From contig CAJNDS010002075.1 in NCBI GenBank assembly GCA_905221605.1, positions 309,832-329,831 on the forward strand: a DNA stretch of 20,000 nt, in the 5' to 3' direction. Numbering within the stretch: position 1 is the stretch's first letter; each line of letters opens with the position of its first letter. This document shows positions 1 through 12,100 of the stretch, in pieces. Position numbers and translations under genes: made by a program. Below the pieces are notes generated by a model. That model was given only the letters and a program-made list of their open reading frames with translations. It did not search any database and was not told the origin of the DNA. The stretch comes from Symbiodinium natans. Lineage: Eukaryota; Sar; Dinophyceae; Suessiales; Symbiodiniaceae.

Positions 1-27
1 TTAAGAATGCCCTTCACTCTAGGCATC

Positions 28-90
28 CCTAAACCCTAAACCCTAAACCCTAAACCCTAAACCCTAAACCCTAAACCCTAAACCCTAAAC
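28..90 (-). repeat. Telomeric array, CCCTAAA on plus
   Basis: About nine uninterrupted units. In the sense direction of the gene this is (TTTAGGG)n at the 5' end of the intron leaving the window. Positions 1-27 to its left are unassigned intron. Confidence 0.95.
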
Positions 91-162
91 CCCCCTGGCT
101 TAAGAAGTGCGGGCCAGTAGCCAAGCTCGAAACCGGGATGGAGGCCGCATCCACCACTTGCC
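91..162 (-). CDS. Exon, QVVDAASIPVSSLATGPHF
   Basis: The acceptor is GCTTTCACTCCCTAAG|GG. With the phase from the previous exon it reads QVVDAASIPVSSLATGPHF and has the best codon bias of the frames. The donor is telomeric (GGGGG|GTTTAG) at the array 28-90. The gene continues beyond the left edge of the window. A frame from the earlier acceptor (CCCCACAG at 178) reads GCGLHPGFELGYWPALLKP and cannot be excluded. Confidence 0.5.
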
Positions 163-3100
163 CTTAGGGAGTGAAAGCTGTGGGGTTCAGGGTTTGGGGT
201 TTGGGGTTTGGGGTTTGGGGTTTAGGGTTTAGGGTTTGGGGTTTAGGGTTTAGGGTTTAGGGTTTAGGGTTTAGGGTTTAGGGTTTGGGGTTTAGGGTTT
301 AGGGTTTAGGGTTTAGGGTTTAGGGTTTAGGGTTTAGGGTTTAGGGTTTGGGGTTTAGGGTTTGGGGTTTAGGATTGAGGGTTTGGGGTTTAGGGTTTAG
401 GGTTGAGGGTTTGGAGTATGGGGTCTCTGCAGATTTTTGGGGTTTCTCTGTGTGGATGCTAGGTTTCTTGGGGTTTGAGAGTTTGATGATACCCTAACCC
501 TCATGCTTGGAGAGGGCTGGAGGGGGGGGGGGGGGGGGGGGGGTGGCTTCTAGGTCGCATGGTTTGGCTGCAAGGGCCCTAAACCCTAAACCCTAGGCCC
601 CTTGCAACCCGGTTTAGGCTCTAGTTCGGCTAGGAGTATTAGGGAATATTGGGATACTACCCCCTAAACCCTAAACCCTACACCCTAAACCCTAAACCCT
701 AAACCCTAAACCCGCTCTCCCCTTAAGAGCCCTCTACAAGTCGCATCCAGGGCACTGTCGATGTCCAGCTCTAAATACACCATCCGGCTCTGGGAGATGA
801 GCTCGCTGGCCCCACTCCTCAGGATAGGGTTTAGGGTTTAGGGTTTAGGGTTTAGGGTTTAGGGTTTAGGGTTTAGGGTTTAGGGTTTAGGGTTTAGGGT
901 TTAGGGTTTAGGGTTAGGGTTTAGGGTATTTAGGGTTTAGGGTATTTAGCGCTTAGGGTTTAGGGTTTAGGGTTTCCCCAAACCCATACCCCTTAACAAA
1001 CAAAAGGAGAATAGAAGGAAGGATTTCACCTTAGCCCCTTGCTTTCTTTTAAGGGTATGCCCAAGGGGTATGTTGAGCATTTGTTACGAGGTAGAGCTTT
1101 AGTACCCTACAAGGGTTCCTGGGTGCGGTTACGTACGTAAAATCTACTAAGTCCGCCGATCCTCCAAGTAAGCCTTGAAAAGTCATAGACCCAGGGCTCT
1201 CGTAGCTATAGCTCCTGGATATGAGGGACACAACAGCACCCAGACTGTAGAGGTGCAGGGCTGGCTTTTGGCCTTCGGGGCACTATCACGGAGCAGCTTG
1301 TCCTGCATGAAGGTCGCAAAGGGCCCGTAGGACCAGTTCAGGAAGTGCTTCAGCGTGAAGGGAACGATGGCGGCGACATACTGCCCCGTCGGGGAAATTG
1401 CCCGACCACATGGTTTGGCTCCGCCGCGTCTGAGGGCGAAACTGCCTGCTTCCACGTGAGTACGCGCGCCGGCTGATGCTCCGCTTTCGGCCATAACAGC
1501 GGTGTGTTCGCATTCGAGCCCTAAACTTTAAACTCAAAACCCTAAGCCCTAAACCCTAAACCCTAAACCCCTAAACTCTAAACCCTAAACCCTAAACCCT
1601 AAACCTTACTCCTGAAGCCTCGGCACGCCCAGGACTACTAGCAGTTTCGTTACTGCAGGCTAAGGGTTCAGGGTTCAGGGTTCAGGGTTCAGGGTTCAGG
1701 GTTCAGGGTTCAGGGTTCAGGGTTCAGGGTTCAGGGTTCAGGGTTCAGGGTTCAGGGTTTAGGGTTTAGGGTTTAGGGTTTTCTTGGCCCGACCATACAT
1801 GGGTAGCTATACGTAGGGTCTAGGGCCTCATTAGGGTTTAGGATAATTTAAGGTTTAGGAAGAATGCGAAAACAAATCGACGAAGATTTCTACGGTTGGG
1901 AGGGGTGTGGCTGGCTGGGTGGGTGGAGTGTTTTGGGTTGAGGGTTAAGGCCCCAAACTATGCGCCCTTGGGGGGGAGGGAGGGGGATAAGGTGTTGGGC
2001 CTGCGGGAAATCAAAGCCGTTCAGGCCTTAAACCTAAACCCTACCCGAAAATCCTACATGCCAAGCCCTGCACCCTGAACCCCACAGCCTAAACACAAAC
2101 TTACCCCCTGAACTCTCTAACGCTCAAACTCTCCAACCCCTACACTCTCCAAACCCTGAACCCTGAACCATCAACTGCTAAAGCCCTAGATACTTAACCC
2201 TCAACCCCTACAACCCATACATCAGAAGCCTTTAAAAGGGGTTAGGGACCATATTAAGGGCCCATGGAACTACGCTCAACCCCTCAAGGCAGGGTAGGGT
2301 TCGAATCTCTCAACCCTTAGACTCTCTAACCCCTAAACTCTCTAAACCCTAAACTTCTAAACCCTAAGGGCAGAGTTCGAAGACTGGAGCTCGGAGGCAT
2401 TGCCCTGATCCGCGTTGATGAGCCTCTTGTCTTCGCAGTTTTCCGATGACCCGAAACCCCCCTTAAAATGAATTGCAACCCTAAACCCTAAACCCTAAAC
2501 CCTAAACCCTAAACCCTAAACCCTAAACCCTAAACCCTAAACCCTAAACCCTAAACCCTAAACCCTAAACCCAGTAAAGTCCTCGTGAGGATCTGGGGGG
2601 GGGTTTGGGTTCTGCGGCTCCTTTCTGCTTCGGCTTGGGGGTCTCTTGGAAGCCTAGAGATTCAAGGAGTGTGGGGTTTAGGGTTTAGGGTTTAAGGTTT
2701 AGGGTTTAGGGTTTAGGGTTTAGGCTTCAGGGTGTAGGTCTTTGTATGACTTTGAGCCTTAGAGGCAACCTCTCTAACTTGAGGGTTGGAGGCTTGCTGG
2801 CTTACTCGCAAGGAGGGCCCTTGTTCCGAGCTTGTTTTCGAGTCCCAAAACCCTGAACCCTATGAACCCTGTGAGCCCTGTGAACCCTATGAACCCTATG
2901 AACCCTATGAACCCTATGAACCCTATGAACCCTATGAACCCTATGTACCCGAAACCCGATGAACCCTTTTGACCCTAAACCCTAAACCCCAAACCTCTAA
3001 CCCCTAAACCCTAAAAGTCTTGAGGGCTTCCGGCCGGCTTCTAAGGGTCGTCGATATCCTCCCCTGCTCAGGACGATGTACACCCTCAACCCTCAACTCC

Positions 3101-6100
3101 ATTTACATGTAATTATGAACAAATGAACCTATGTACACCTTTATGTACATATGTGTGCAAGATACCCTCTGTTGCAAGTCGCCTGCGCTTCGCCACCGAA
3201 TCATCTCGATGAGAGTCTGCGTCATGTCCTGTCGCGTTGGAGGGCTTGGGCAAAAAGACATCCTAAACCCTAAGCCCTAAACCCTAAACCCTAAGCCCTA
3301 AACCCTAAACCCTAAACCGCGGCTCCTAAAGCCTCATAAAGCCCTGAAATCCCCGAAGCTCAGAATCCAAAACCCTAGAACCCTAAAACCCGGAAGCTTC
3401 ACGCCCCCCGAAAACTTCTGGCGTCTCGGCTGCCCCGAAAGGCCATGGAGTCGATTTTGCAGAAATGTCGGTTTTTGTGACGGCAAAGGGCCCGTCGGCC
3501 TAGATTTCCCCGAGCCCATAGCAACCTCTCCGCCTGTGCCAAGAAACCCAGGTCCCACTTGTTCCCCGTGTCCCAAGTCTTAAAACTGTTCAGACTGACC
3601 AAGCATCCCAAGTGTTGCAAGTGGCCCAAGTGTTCCACGTGTCCCAAGTGACTCACTCGAGTGACCCTCACGCTAAACCCTAAACCGGGGTCCCGTGCCC
3701 CAAGTCTCAGAAGAGCCTGAGTCCCAGGTCACCCAAGTGACCCAAGTGACGGAAGCGTCAAACTGTCCCCTGAACAAATTTCATATGTGAATTTGGTTTG
3801 GCTCGGCTTGGGCTGGCTCTGTTTTAAGCTGGCTGAGACCAGTGTTCGGGCTGTCTTGGGGCGGGCATACCTGCGTACTACTGGGCGCTTGCCAGCACGC
3901 AACCTCCCGACGTTTAGGCTACAGCTCAGTGTTCGGGGCTGCGTTCAAGGATTAGTGGTTAGCAGCCCGGAACCCATAACCTAAACCCTACTTGACGATT
4001 CATGGATGAATAGATGTAATTAGAGTAGTACCTGAATTACAAATAATGACTTGGGGTTACCTTATATACTTCCACCCCTACAAACAACACCCTAAACCCT
4101 AAACCCTAAACCCTAAACCCTAAACCCTAAACCCTAAACCCTAAACCCTAAACCCTAAACCCCTTACCCTGGGAGTCCTGTCAAGGCTTTCTGGTCCGTG
4201 AAGTCCCGGAGTCCAAGGAGATGACAAAGTCTTGGCTCGCCCCAAGGAGGGTTTAGGGTTTAGGGTTTAGGGTTTAGGGCTCAGGGCTTAGGGTTTCGGA
4301 TTGAGGGTTGAGGGTTTAGGGTGGAGGGTTTGGACGTAGCGTTTAATGAGCACTATGTGGTTGTATACCCCAGTCCCCAATGATCAGACTCGCCTCCCTA
4401 CGCCCTCATCCCTAAGGCATTAAATCCTTTCGGGCGTAGGGCTCTGCAGGCATTTTGAGGCCCTTCGAATACTCTCCGAACGACTTCTTAGTTTCAGGGG
4501 TTACCCTAAACCCTAAACGCTAATCCCCAAACCCAGGGCCTCTTTGAGGGGTCAATCCGGGCTGTTGTTGTAAGCTCCTTGCAAGTGAGCGGCCTTGGTT
4601 ATCATGCGTGGCTGCCATACTAGTGATAACATGCCCCCTCGAGATTGAGCCCTAAACCCTAAACACCCTGAACACCCTAAACACCCTAAACACCCTAAAC
4701 ACCCTAAAAACCCTAAACACCCTAAACACCCTAAACACCCTAAACACCCTAAACACCCTAAACACCCTAAACACCCTAAACACCCTAAACACCCTAAACG
4801 CCCTAAACCCTAAACCCTAAAACCTAAACTCCCTAAACCCTGCTTATGTTCACCAAGGGGGCTCTGCGGTGACGCAGAGCCATCTCACTGCGCTGACATT
4901 TGAACTTGTGGCACTCTGGGGAGCTGCCAGTATCAGGTTAGGGTTTAGGGTTGAGGGTTGAGGGTTTAGGGTTTAGGGTTTAGGGTTTAAGGTTTAGGAT
5001 CAAGGGACTAAAGGAGGGACCCTTATCAGGGACCTTCGGGGTTACTTCGGTGTTATTTAGGGGCTACTTAGGTATGTAGGGGCTATATAAGGTTTATATG
5101 GGGGAATAAGATTAAAGGGTCCCTTCTAGGGGCCCCTCCGTTTACCCCTTAACCACCCTAAACCCGAAACACAATCGACCCTTCCCAAAGCTTTGCTTGC
5201 GGAAAGGAGGGGTGCCCAGCCGAACACGAAATTTATTGCGATAATAAAAAATCCATGGTAAGTAGCCCTAAACCCTGAACCCTAAACCCTACACCCTGAA
5301 TCCTAAATCCTAAACCCTAAACCCCAAAACCCAAACCCTAAACCCTAAACCCTAAACCCTAAACCTTACACCCTAAACCCTAAACCCTAAACCCCCGGCC
5401 CCCGCGCTCACCCGTTCCCGGCTGGAGACTGGCCATCCTGCTTGCGGTACTTCACCTGGAAGATCTCGGTCCGGAACTTGCCTCGGGGCTCTGGGAGGGT
5501 TTAGGGTTTAGGGTTTAGGGTTTAGGGTTTAGGGTTTAGGGTTTAGGGTTTAGGCTAGCTGGGGAACTTGCTTTTGGTTTACGGCTCATGGGGCTTGTAG
5601 GGTTTGCAAGTTACAAGATTGTAGAGGCTGTTGGTAACCGAGCAACCATAGTGCAACCCTAAACCCTAAATCCTAAACTCTAAACCCTTGTTTTGGGGTT
5701 GGTCACTTTGTAAGGGAGCCTGGAACCCAAAAAAAGTGAAAAGGGTACCAATGGGCTACCAAAGGCCTACTCTGGGTCCTCGCCCTAAACCCCAAACCCC
5801 AAACCCCAAACCCCAACCAAACCCTAAACCCCAAACCCTAAACCCTAAACCCTAAACCCGAAACCCTAAAAAAAGGAATCAGGGCCTACGGGCTGCCTGT
5901 TGAGCAGCCTGTTGCCGCAAGGTTACAGAGTAAAGGGTTTGGAGGCTTTAGAGGTTCAGAGGGTTTAGGGTTTAGGGTTTAGGGTTAGTGTTTAGGGTTT
6001 AGGGTTTAGGGTTTAGGGTTTAGGGTTTAGGGTTTAGGGTTTAGGGTTTAGGGTTTAGGGTTAGGGTTTAGGGCTTAGGGGTGTTGGGCTTCGGCCCTAG

Positions 6101-9100
6101 GCTTGAAGCGGCTTGCCCTAAACGGTAGGAGGACCCACCTTCAGGTTGCTGGTTGCCCAAGAACCCTAAAGACGCTACACCCCTAAAGCTGGGGTTTAGG
6201 GCTTAGGGTTTAGGGTTTAGGGTCTAGGGTTTAGGGTTTAGGGTTTAGGGTTTAGGGTTTAGGGTTTAGGGTTTAGGGTTTTACGGTTTAGGGTTTAGGG
6301 TTTAGGGTTTAGGGTTTAGGATTTAGGATTTTTAGGATTTTTAGGGTTTAGGGTTTAGGGTTTAGGCTTTAGGGTAACCCTTAGCTCTAAGCCATCCCTT
6401 CAGGAGGAGAATTCTCAGGCAGGGCACTCTACAGAAGCCTGGAAAGGGATACCATGAGAGGTATGTTGAGAAAGCAGCCCACCCAAAAACTATGCTAATG
6501 GGGGGGGGGGGGGGGTGAGGCGCCCCCTTTGAAATACCACGTCTCTGTGTTATGTGGCTTTCGGGTTTAGGGTTATATTAACAGAACAACGAATGAGGTT
6601 TCAGCTACTCAGTCACCCTTCGGTTTAGGGTTTAGAAGGGTTTTTTAAAGCATCAGAATCAATTTGTCAATAAACCCTAAACCCTAAACCCTAAACCCGA
6701 AACCCGAAACCCTAAACCCGAAACCCTAAACCCTAAACCCTAAACCGTCCAAGCCTTCTGCTTGGCATCCTCCAGCTTGTTTCGGCTTCCTGGGCGTGGT
6801 TTTGCACGGCTCGACGATGTTCTTCGACACGTCGCTGCTCTGACTCCCGAAAGGAGGTTGTCCCTTGGACCCCCTGGCTGGTCCAAATTTGGGACCCATG
6901 AGACCGTGAAATTTATCTCCGACTCATAGCCCTAAGAGCACACAAGGCCCAGCCACCCTGATCACTAAACCCTGCAAACCCCACAAAACAACCACAAACC
7001 CTAAACCCTAAACCCAAAAAAAAATAGACCCCAGACCCCAAACCCTGAACCCTAAAAGCCCTAAAACCCCCCGAACGCTGCAAACCCCTGAGTCCTAAGC
7101 CCTGAAAACCCCTAAACCCTAGACCCTAAAAACCCTATCCCTTAAAACCCCTAAACCCTAAAACTTAAACCCTAAACCCTAAAACTTTAACCCTAAACCC
7201 TAAACCTAAAGCCTAAACCCTAAACCCTAAACCCTAAACCCTAAACCCTAAACCCTAAACCCTAAACCCTAAACCCCAAACCGTCTGAACGGCACCCCGC
7301 GGCTGGAGCAGCTGTCGACCAGGCGCGTGTGGAAGGCGTGGGCCGAGATGCCCTTGGAGGGTTGGTTTGGGGGGGGGGGGGGGGGGTTGAGGGTTTAGGG
7401 TTTAGGGTTTAGGGTTTAGGAGGATTGGAGGCTTGGGGGTTTGAGGTTGAGGGGGGGCGGGGGGCGAACTTAGGGTTCAGGGTTTAAAACCCTTAACATT
7501 AAGCCTTAAAGCCCTAAAGTCCTAAACCCGAAAGAGGGTTGTTCAGAAGGGTTCTGAAGTAGGATGTCTCGGAGGGCCTTCGTCAGGAGCTATCAAGTAG
7601 GCTTCATTTATGTAGGACACAACCTCCCTTCGGGTCCCATTCTATGGTGCTTGTTTTAAAACTCTACTTCGTACCTACAGACTAAGCCTCAATAGACCCA
7701 CAGCCTCCCGAAGCCCGAAACCCCAGACCACAAAACCGCAAAAAGCCTCAACGCGGAGCTCACAAAAGCCTGGACCCAAAGATCCCCTCAATTCACTAAA
7801 CCCAAAACCCCAAACAACCCAAACCCAAAGAATCCTGAATTCACTAAAGCCCTAAACCCTAAACCCTAAACCCTAAACCCTAAACCCTAAAACCCTAAAC
7901 CCCAAGCCCTAACATTGTGGATCTCTCCGAGTAGCATTGGCTTTCTTGCCCACGTTGTGCATGTCCTCCGCGTTGAGGAAATCTATGGCCTGAGTCTGCA
8001 TCTGTGTGCAGAATCGGGTTTACTTCCTTAGGCCTGGGGGCCTGATAAAAGTAACTTGTTACGCTTAAGGATTATGCAGGGGATAAAGGTTTAGGGCTTC
8101 GGGTGCGTGCGTACATGCATGCGAACATGCACAGGCATACATAAACACAGTACATAGGCATGCGTAAGCATACATTGCGTATAGAAGCACATACACGCAT
8201 GAACAGGAACACATGCATGCGTACAGGCAGGCAGACATTCAGAATCATGCATGCATAGCACATATACGAGCCACAAACGCATGAAACAAGCCCTAAACCC
8301 GAAGACATGGTTCCCTAAAGCATAAACCCTAAGCCCTGATTCCTAAGCCCTAAACCCCGAACTACAACCCTAAACCCTAAACCCTAAACCCCGAATTACA
8401 CCCCAAATCGCAGATCTTCGGGACAAAGCTCGAATCATGGGGGTCCAACACAGGCTCTGTTCCGTGAAATCTTGACATGTAGGTTTTAGGGTTCAGGGTT
8501 TAGGGTCTTGTGTTCAAGGCAACCCTAAATTATAAACCCTGAACCCGGCTAGACTCGTAAGTAATCTAGAAGGAATTCCAACTGGAGTTCTCCGGGTTGA
8601 TAACCCGAAGCCCTAAACCTACCGCAAACCCTAAGCCACGTTCTTTAGGCTTCAGGGTTCAGTGTTTAGGGTCTATAGGACTAATTATAGGGTTGCTCGA
8701 AAGCCCTTTATCCAAGACACAAACTTGAAGAAAGATCAAGCTGAAGCCTTCAACCCTGACAGAAATCTTCGGAACCCCCCGCCCCTAGGCCCGCTTCCTA
8801 AACCCTAAACCCTAAACCCTAAACCCTAAACCTTTAACTTCTTGAGCCAAGGGGGCCCGAGCAGCTTCCTCAGCGCTCGCTATGAAGTCGGTGAAGTGCA
8901 CCCCTCCGCGAGATGTTTATCAAACATAGGGTTTGTATAGGGTTTAGGGTTTAGGGTTTAGGGTTCAGGGTTCAGGGTTCAGGGTTCAGGGTTCATAGTT
9001 CAGGGTTCAGGGTTCAGGGTTTAGGGTTTAGGGTTTAGGGTTTAGGGTTTAGGGTTTAGGGTTTAGGGTTTGGATCTTAGTCGGTAGGGAGCAGGGAGTG

Positions 9101-12100
9101 AGGGCACTACCCGAGAGCTCAGAAGTGGTGCCTTTTGGAGAATGGGAGAAATCTAGAGTTCAGGGCTAGGGGATAATTATAAGGGCTGAGAGATCTTTAG
9201 CGTTCAGGCGCGTAAGCTGCCAAATCATGCAAAAACGCACCCCTGAATGCAGTACCCCTGCTGTTCTCCCAATAAGCCCTAAAAGCCCGAACCCTAGATT
9301 TTCGGGTGCGCCATGAGTTCCTGGAAGCCTCCGAAACCCCTGGGCATATAGAATCCCAGGCTGCATTATAGGATGGGTACGAGACGAAAAAACGAACTGT
9401 GCAGGGTCTACTTTTGGAGGTTCATGGTACTTAGAAACCAATTGCAACTGTACTTGTAACCCACTTACACGCCCCGTAAGTGCCCCAAGATGGTCCTAAG
9501 TTAATAAGTACAGTTATAAGTACAGCTAGACTTGGCTAAGATGTACCATGAAACTCCGAGTTAATAAGTATAGTTATAAGTTGTAAGTATAGTTATAAGT
9601 ACAGCTATAACTGGTTAAGAAGTACCATGAAATCCACGTAGATATTGGCGTCCTATGAAGGTAATTCTACCTAAAGCACGCGTCGCAAGTTTGAGCTTCT
9701 TAGTGGCTCTTTTTGGGGGATGCCAGGACATCATGGGTTGAGGGATGTTGTGGGGTATTTGGGTTTACCCAGAATACCCGTGTTCCTGGCAACAAAACCG
9801 CCCAAACCCTAATGAAACCCCAAACCCTTAACCCAAAACCTTAAACCCCAATCCTAAACCACAGATCCCAAACCCAAACCCTAAACCCCAAACCCTAAAC
9901 CCTAGACCCTGCCTGCAAGCGTGGATCCGGGGTGATCCCGCAACCTGTGCTGACAAGCAGCAGCCAGCACGAGTCCCCCCCCCCCCTCCAATTTCGCTAG
10001 GGTTTAGGGTTTAGGGCTTAGGGTTTAGGGCTTAGGGCTTCGGGCTTCGGGCTTCGGGCTTAGGGTTTAGGGTTTAGAGGTACCATGAACTACACGAGAC
10101 TTGTAAACAGCATGACCTACATCTTCCTTGCAGTCTTCTCTGGCAACACTAGAGCCCCCTGCGGATCCTCAAGCGAACCCTCCTAGCCAAGTACCCCGGT
10201 AGGGTTGAAGGGCTTAGGGTTTAGGGTGTGGGGTTACGGGAAACCCTCAACCCGACCCGCGGCCCCCAAACCCCGATATAACCCATCAAAAGGTTCTACA
10301 GGGGGATATGTAGGGCACCGAACTCCCGCATTCCCTACAAGGGTTTAGGGTTTAGGGTTTAGGGTTTACTCGAAACCTTAAATCCGAAATCCTAATCCCA
10401 AATCCTGGTGGTGCCAGGGACAGGATGGCTGCCAGTTCGTGCGAGTGCTCCATGAGGCAGAGGTCCTGCCGAGTTGATTTGTCACTGGTGTTGGGTTCAG
10501 GGTTTAGGGTTAGGGTTTAGGGTTTAGGGTTTCGGGTTTGGGGTTTAGGGTTTGGAGTCTCAGATACCCAAAAAAGCTGGCCAGGGCATAGGAAAGCTTA
10601 GGCAGCCGCAAGGAGCACGAGGGAGTTGCAGGGTTTAGGGTTGAGGAAATCCTAAACCCTAAACCCTAAACCCTAAACCCTAAACTCCGCCTCGTCGAGC
10701 TCCACCACTGCGTCACAGGTGAGGCGCAGCAGCGCCGTCGCTGCGCTGAGCTCCTCTGTAGCCTTGCCTCGCTTAGGGTTTAGGGTTTAGGGTTTAGGGT
10801 TTAGGGTTTAGGGTTTAGGGTTTGAGGTTTAGGGTTTACGGTTTAGGGTTTAGGGTTTAGGGTTTAGGGTTTAGGAGTTCGGGGTTTAGGGTTTTGGGGT
10901 TCGGGGTTCTGGACCCTTTAGGGGTTTTATGTGTTTCAGGGGGTTTTAGGGGTTTTCGGGGCTTTAGGGTATTTAACCCCTAAACCCCTAAACCCGAAAC
11001 CCCTAAAACCCCCAAAGCCCCCAAAGCTCCTGAAACCCCTAAACCCTAAACCCCAAACCCTAAACCCTAAACCCTAAACCCTACAGGGGTTGTAGGGTTG
11101 GGACTTTTATGGTTTTGGGTTCAGGGGCTGTTCGAAATCCCTTAAAACCCTAAACTCGAATCATTTCTCAGGCGCATCTTTTGCGGGAAGTCTTTGTATA
11201 GACGGGGGCACAACCCCTTAGAAGTACGAGCAAGGACCCCTTGATGGCTTAAACCCTCAACCCTATCGGATTTAGGGCCCCTCCTCCCCCCAACAAAAAG
11301 ATCGATCATCCCTCCCCTACAACGCTTTCAGACAGGTAAGGATAAGCATGGCATGGGGCAAAACGGATTCCATGACCTCCACACCCTGAACCCTGCAACC
11401 CTGAAACCCTTACACCCTGAAACCCTTAAAAACCTCTAAAGCCCTAAAACCCTCAATGGATCGTAGCCAGGCTGCTGTTTAGGTCAGGGCTGAAGGGCTC
11501 AGGGATCAGGGCCCTAAGCCCGAAACCCCAAACCTTTACGGGTTTTAGGGTTTAGGGTTTACGGCTTGGGGTTTAGGGTTTAGGGCTTAGGGTTTAGGGT
11601 TTAGGGTTTGGGGTTTGGGGTTTAGGGTTTAGGGTTTAGGGTTTAGGGTTTAGGGTTTAGGGTTTAGGGTTTAGGGTTTAGGGTTTAGGGTTTAGGGTTT
11701 AGGGTTTAGGGTTTAGGGCTGCCAAGCTGCCATACCGCAGATCCTGCTGCACGTTCTGCTTGAGAACGGCCTGCCAAATATTGGGGTGGTAAAATTTGGC
11801 TGAACCCACAACCCTAACCCTAAACCCTAAACCCTAAACCCTAAACCCTAAACCCTCAAGCCTAGGCCGAGATACGGGAGGCCCAAAGGCTCCAACTTGG
11901 AAGTTTATCCCATCAAGGGTTTAGGGTTTAGGATTTAGGGTTTAGTTCGTTCTGGTTCAGAGTTTAGGGTTTAGGGTTTAGGGTTTAGGGTTTAGGGTTT
12001 AGGGTTTAGGGTTTAGGGTTTAGGGTTTAGGGTTTAGGGTTTAGGGTTTAGGGTTTAGGATTTAGGGTTTAGGGTTTGGGGATTGCGGTTAAGGCGTTAG

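Noticed and set aside
2415-2440. Plus-strand acceptor CTTGTCTTCGCAG
   Set aside because: Followed by no open exon or donor; the complementary strand is coding-like.
4843-4937. Aspartic protease active site (DTGSS on minus)
   Set aside because: The GATACTGGCAGCTCC string sits across a likely intron/exon border, lacks the residues that normally follow, and the flanking PAS exons join without it.
8072-8308. Cys/Met-rich minus ORFs
   Set aside because: Created by the alternating GCATAC-type repeat.
10084-10185. Plus micro-ORF starting MNYTRLVNSM
   Set aside because: Short, no promoter or partner; the minus strand is also open, and neither is needed by the phase chain.
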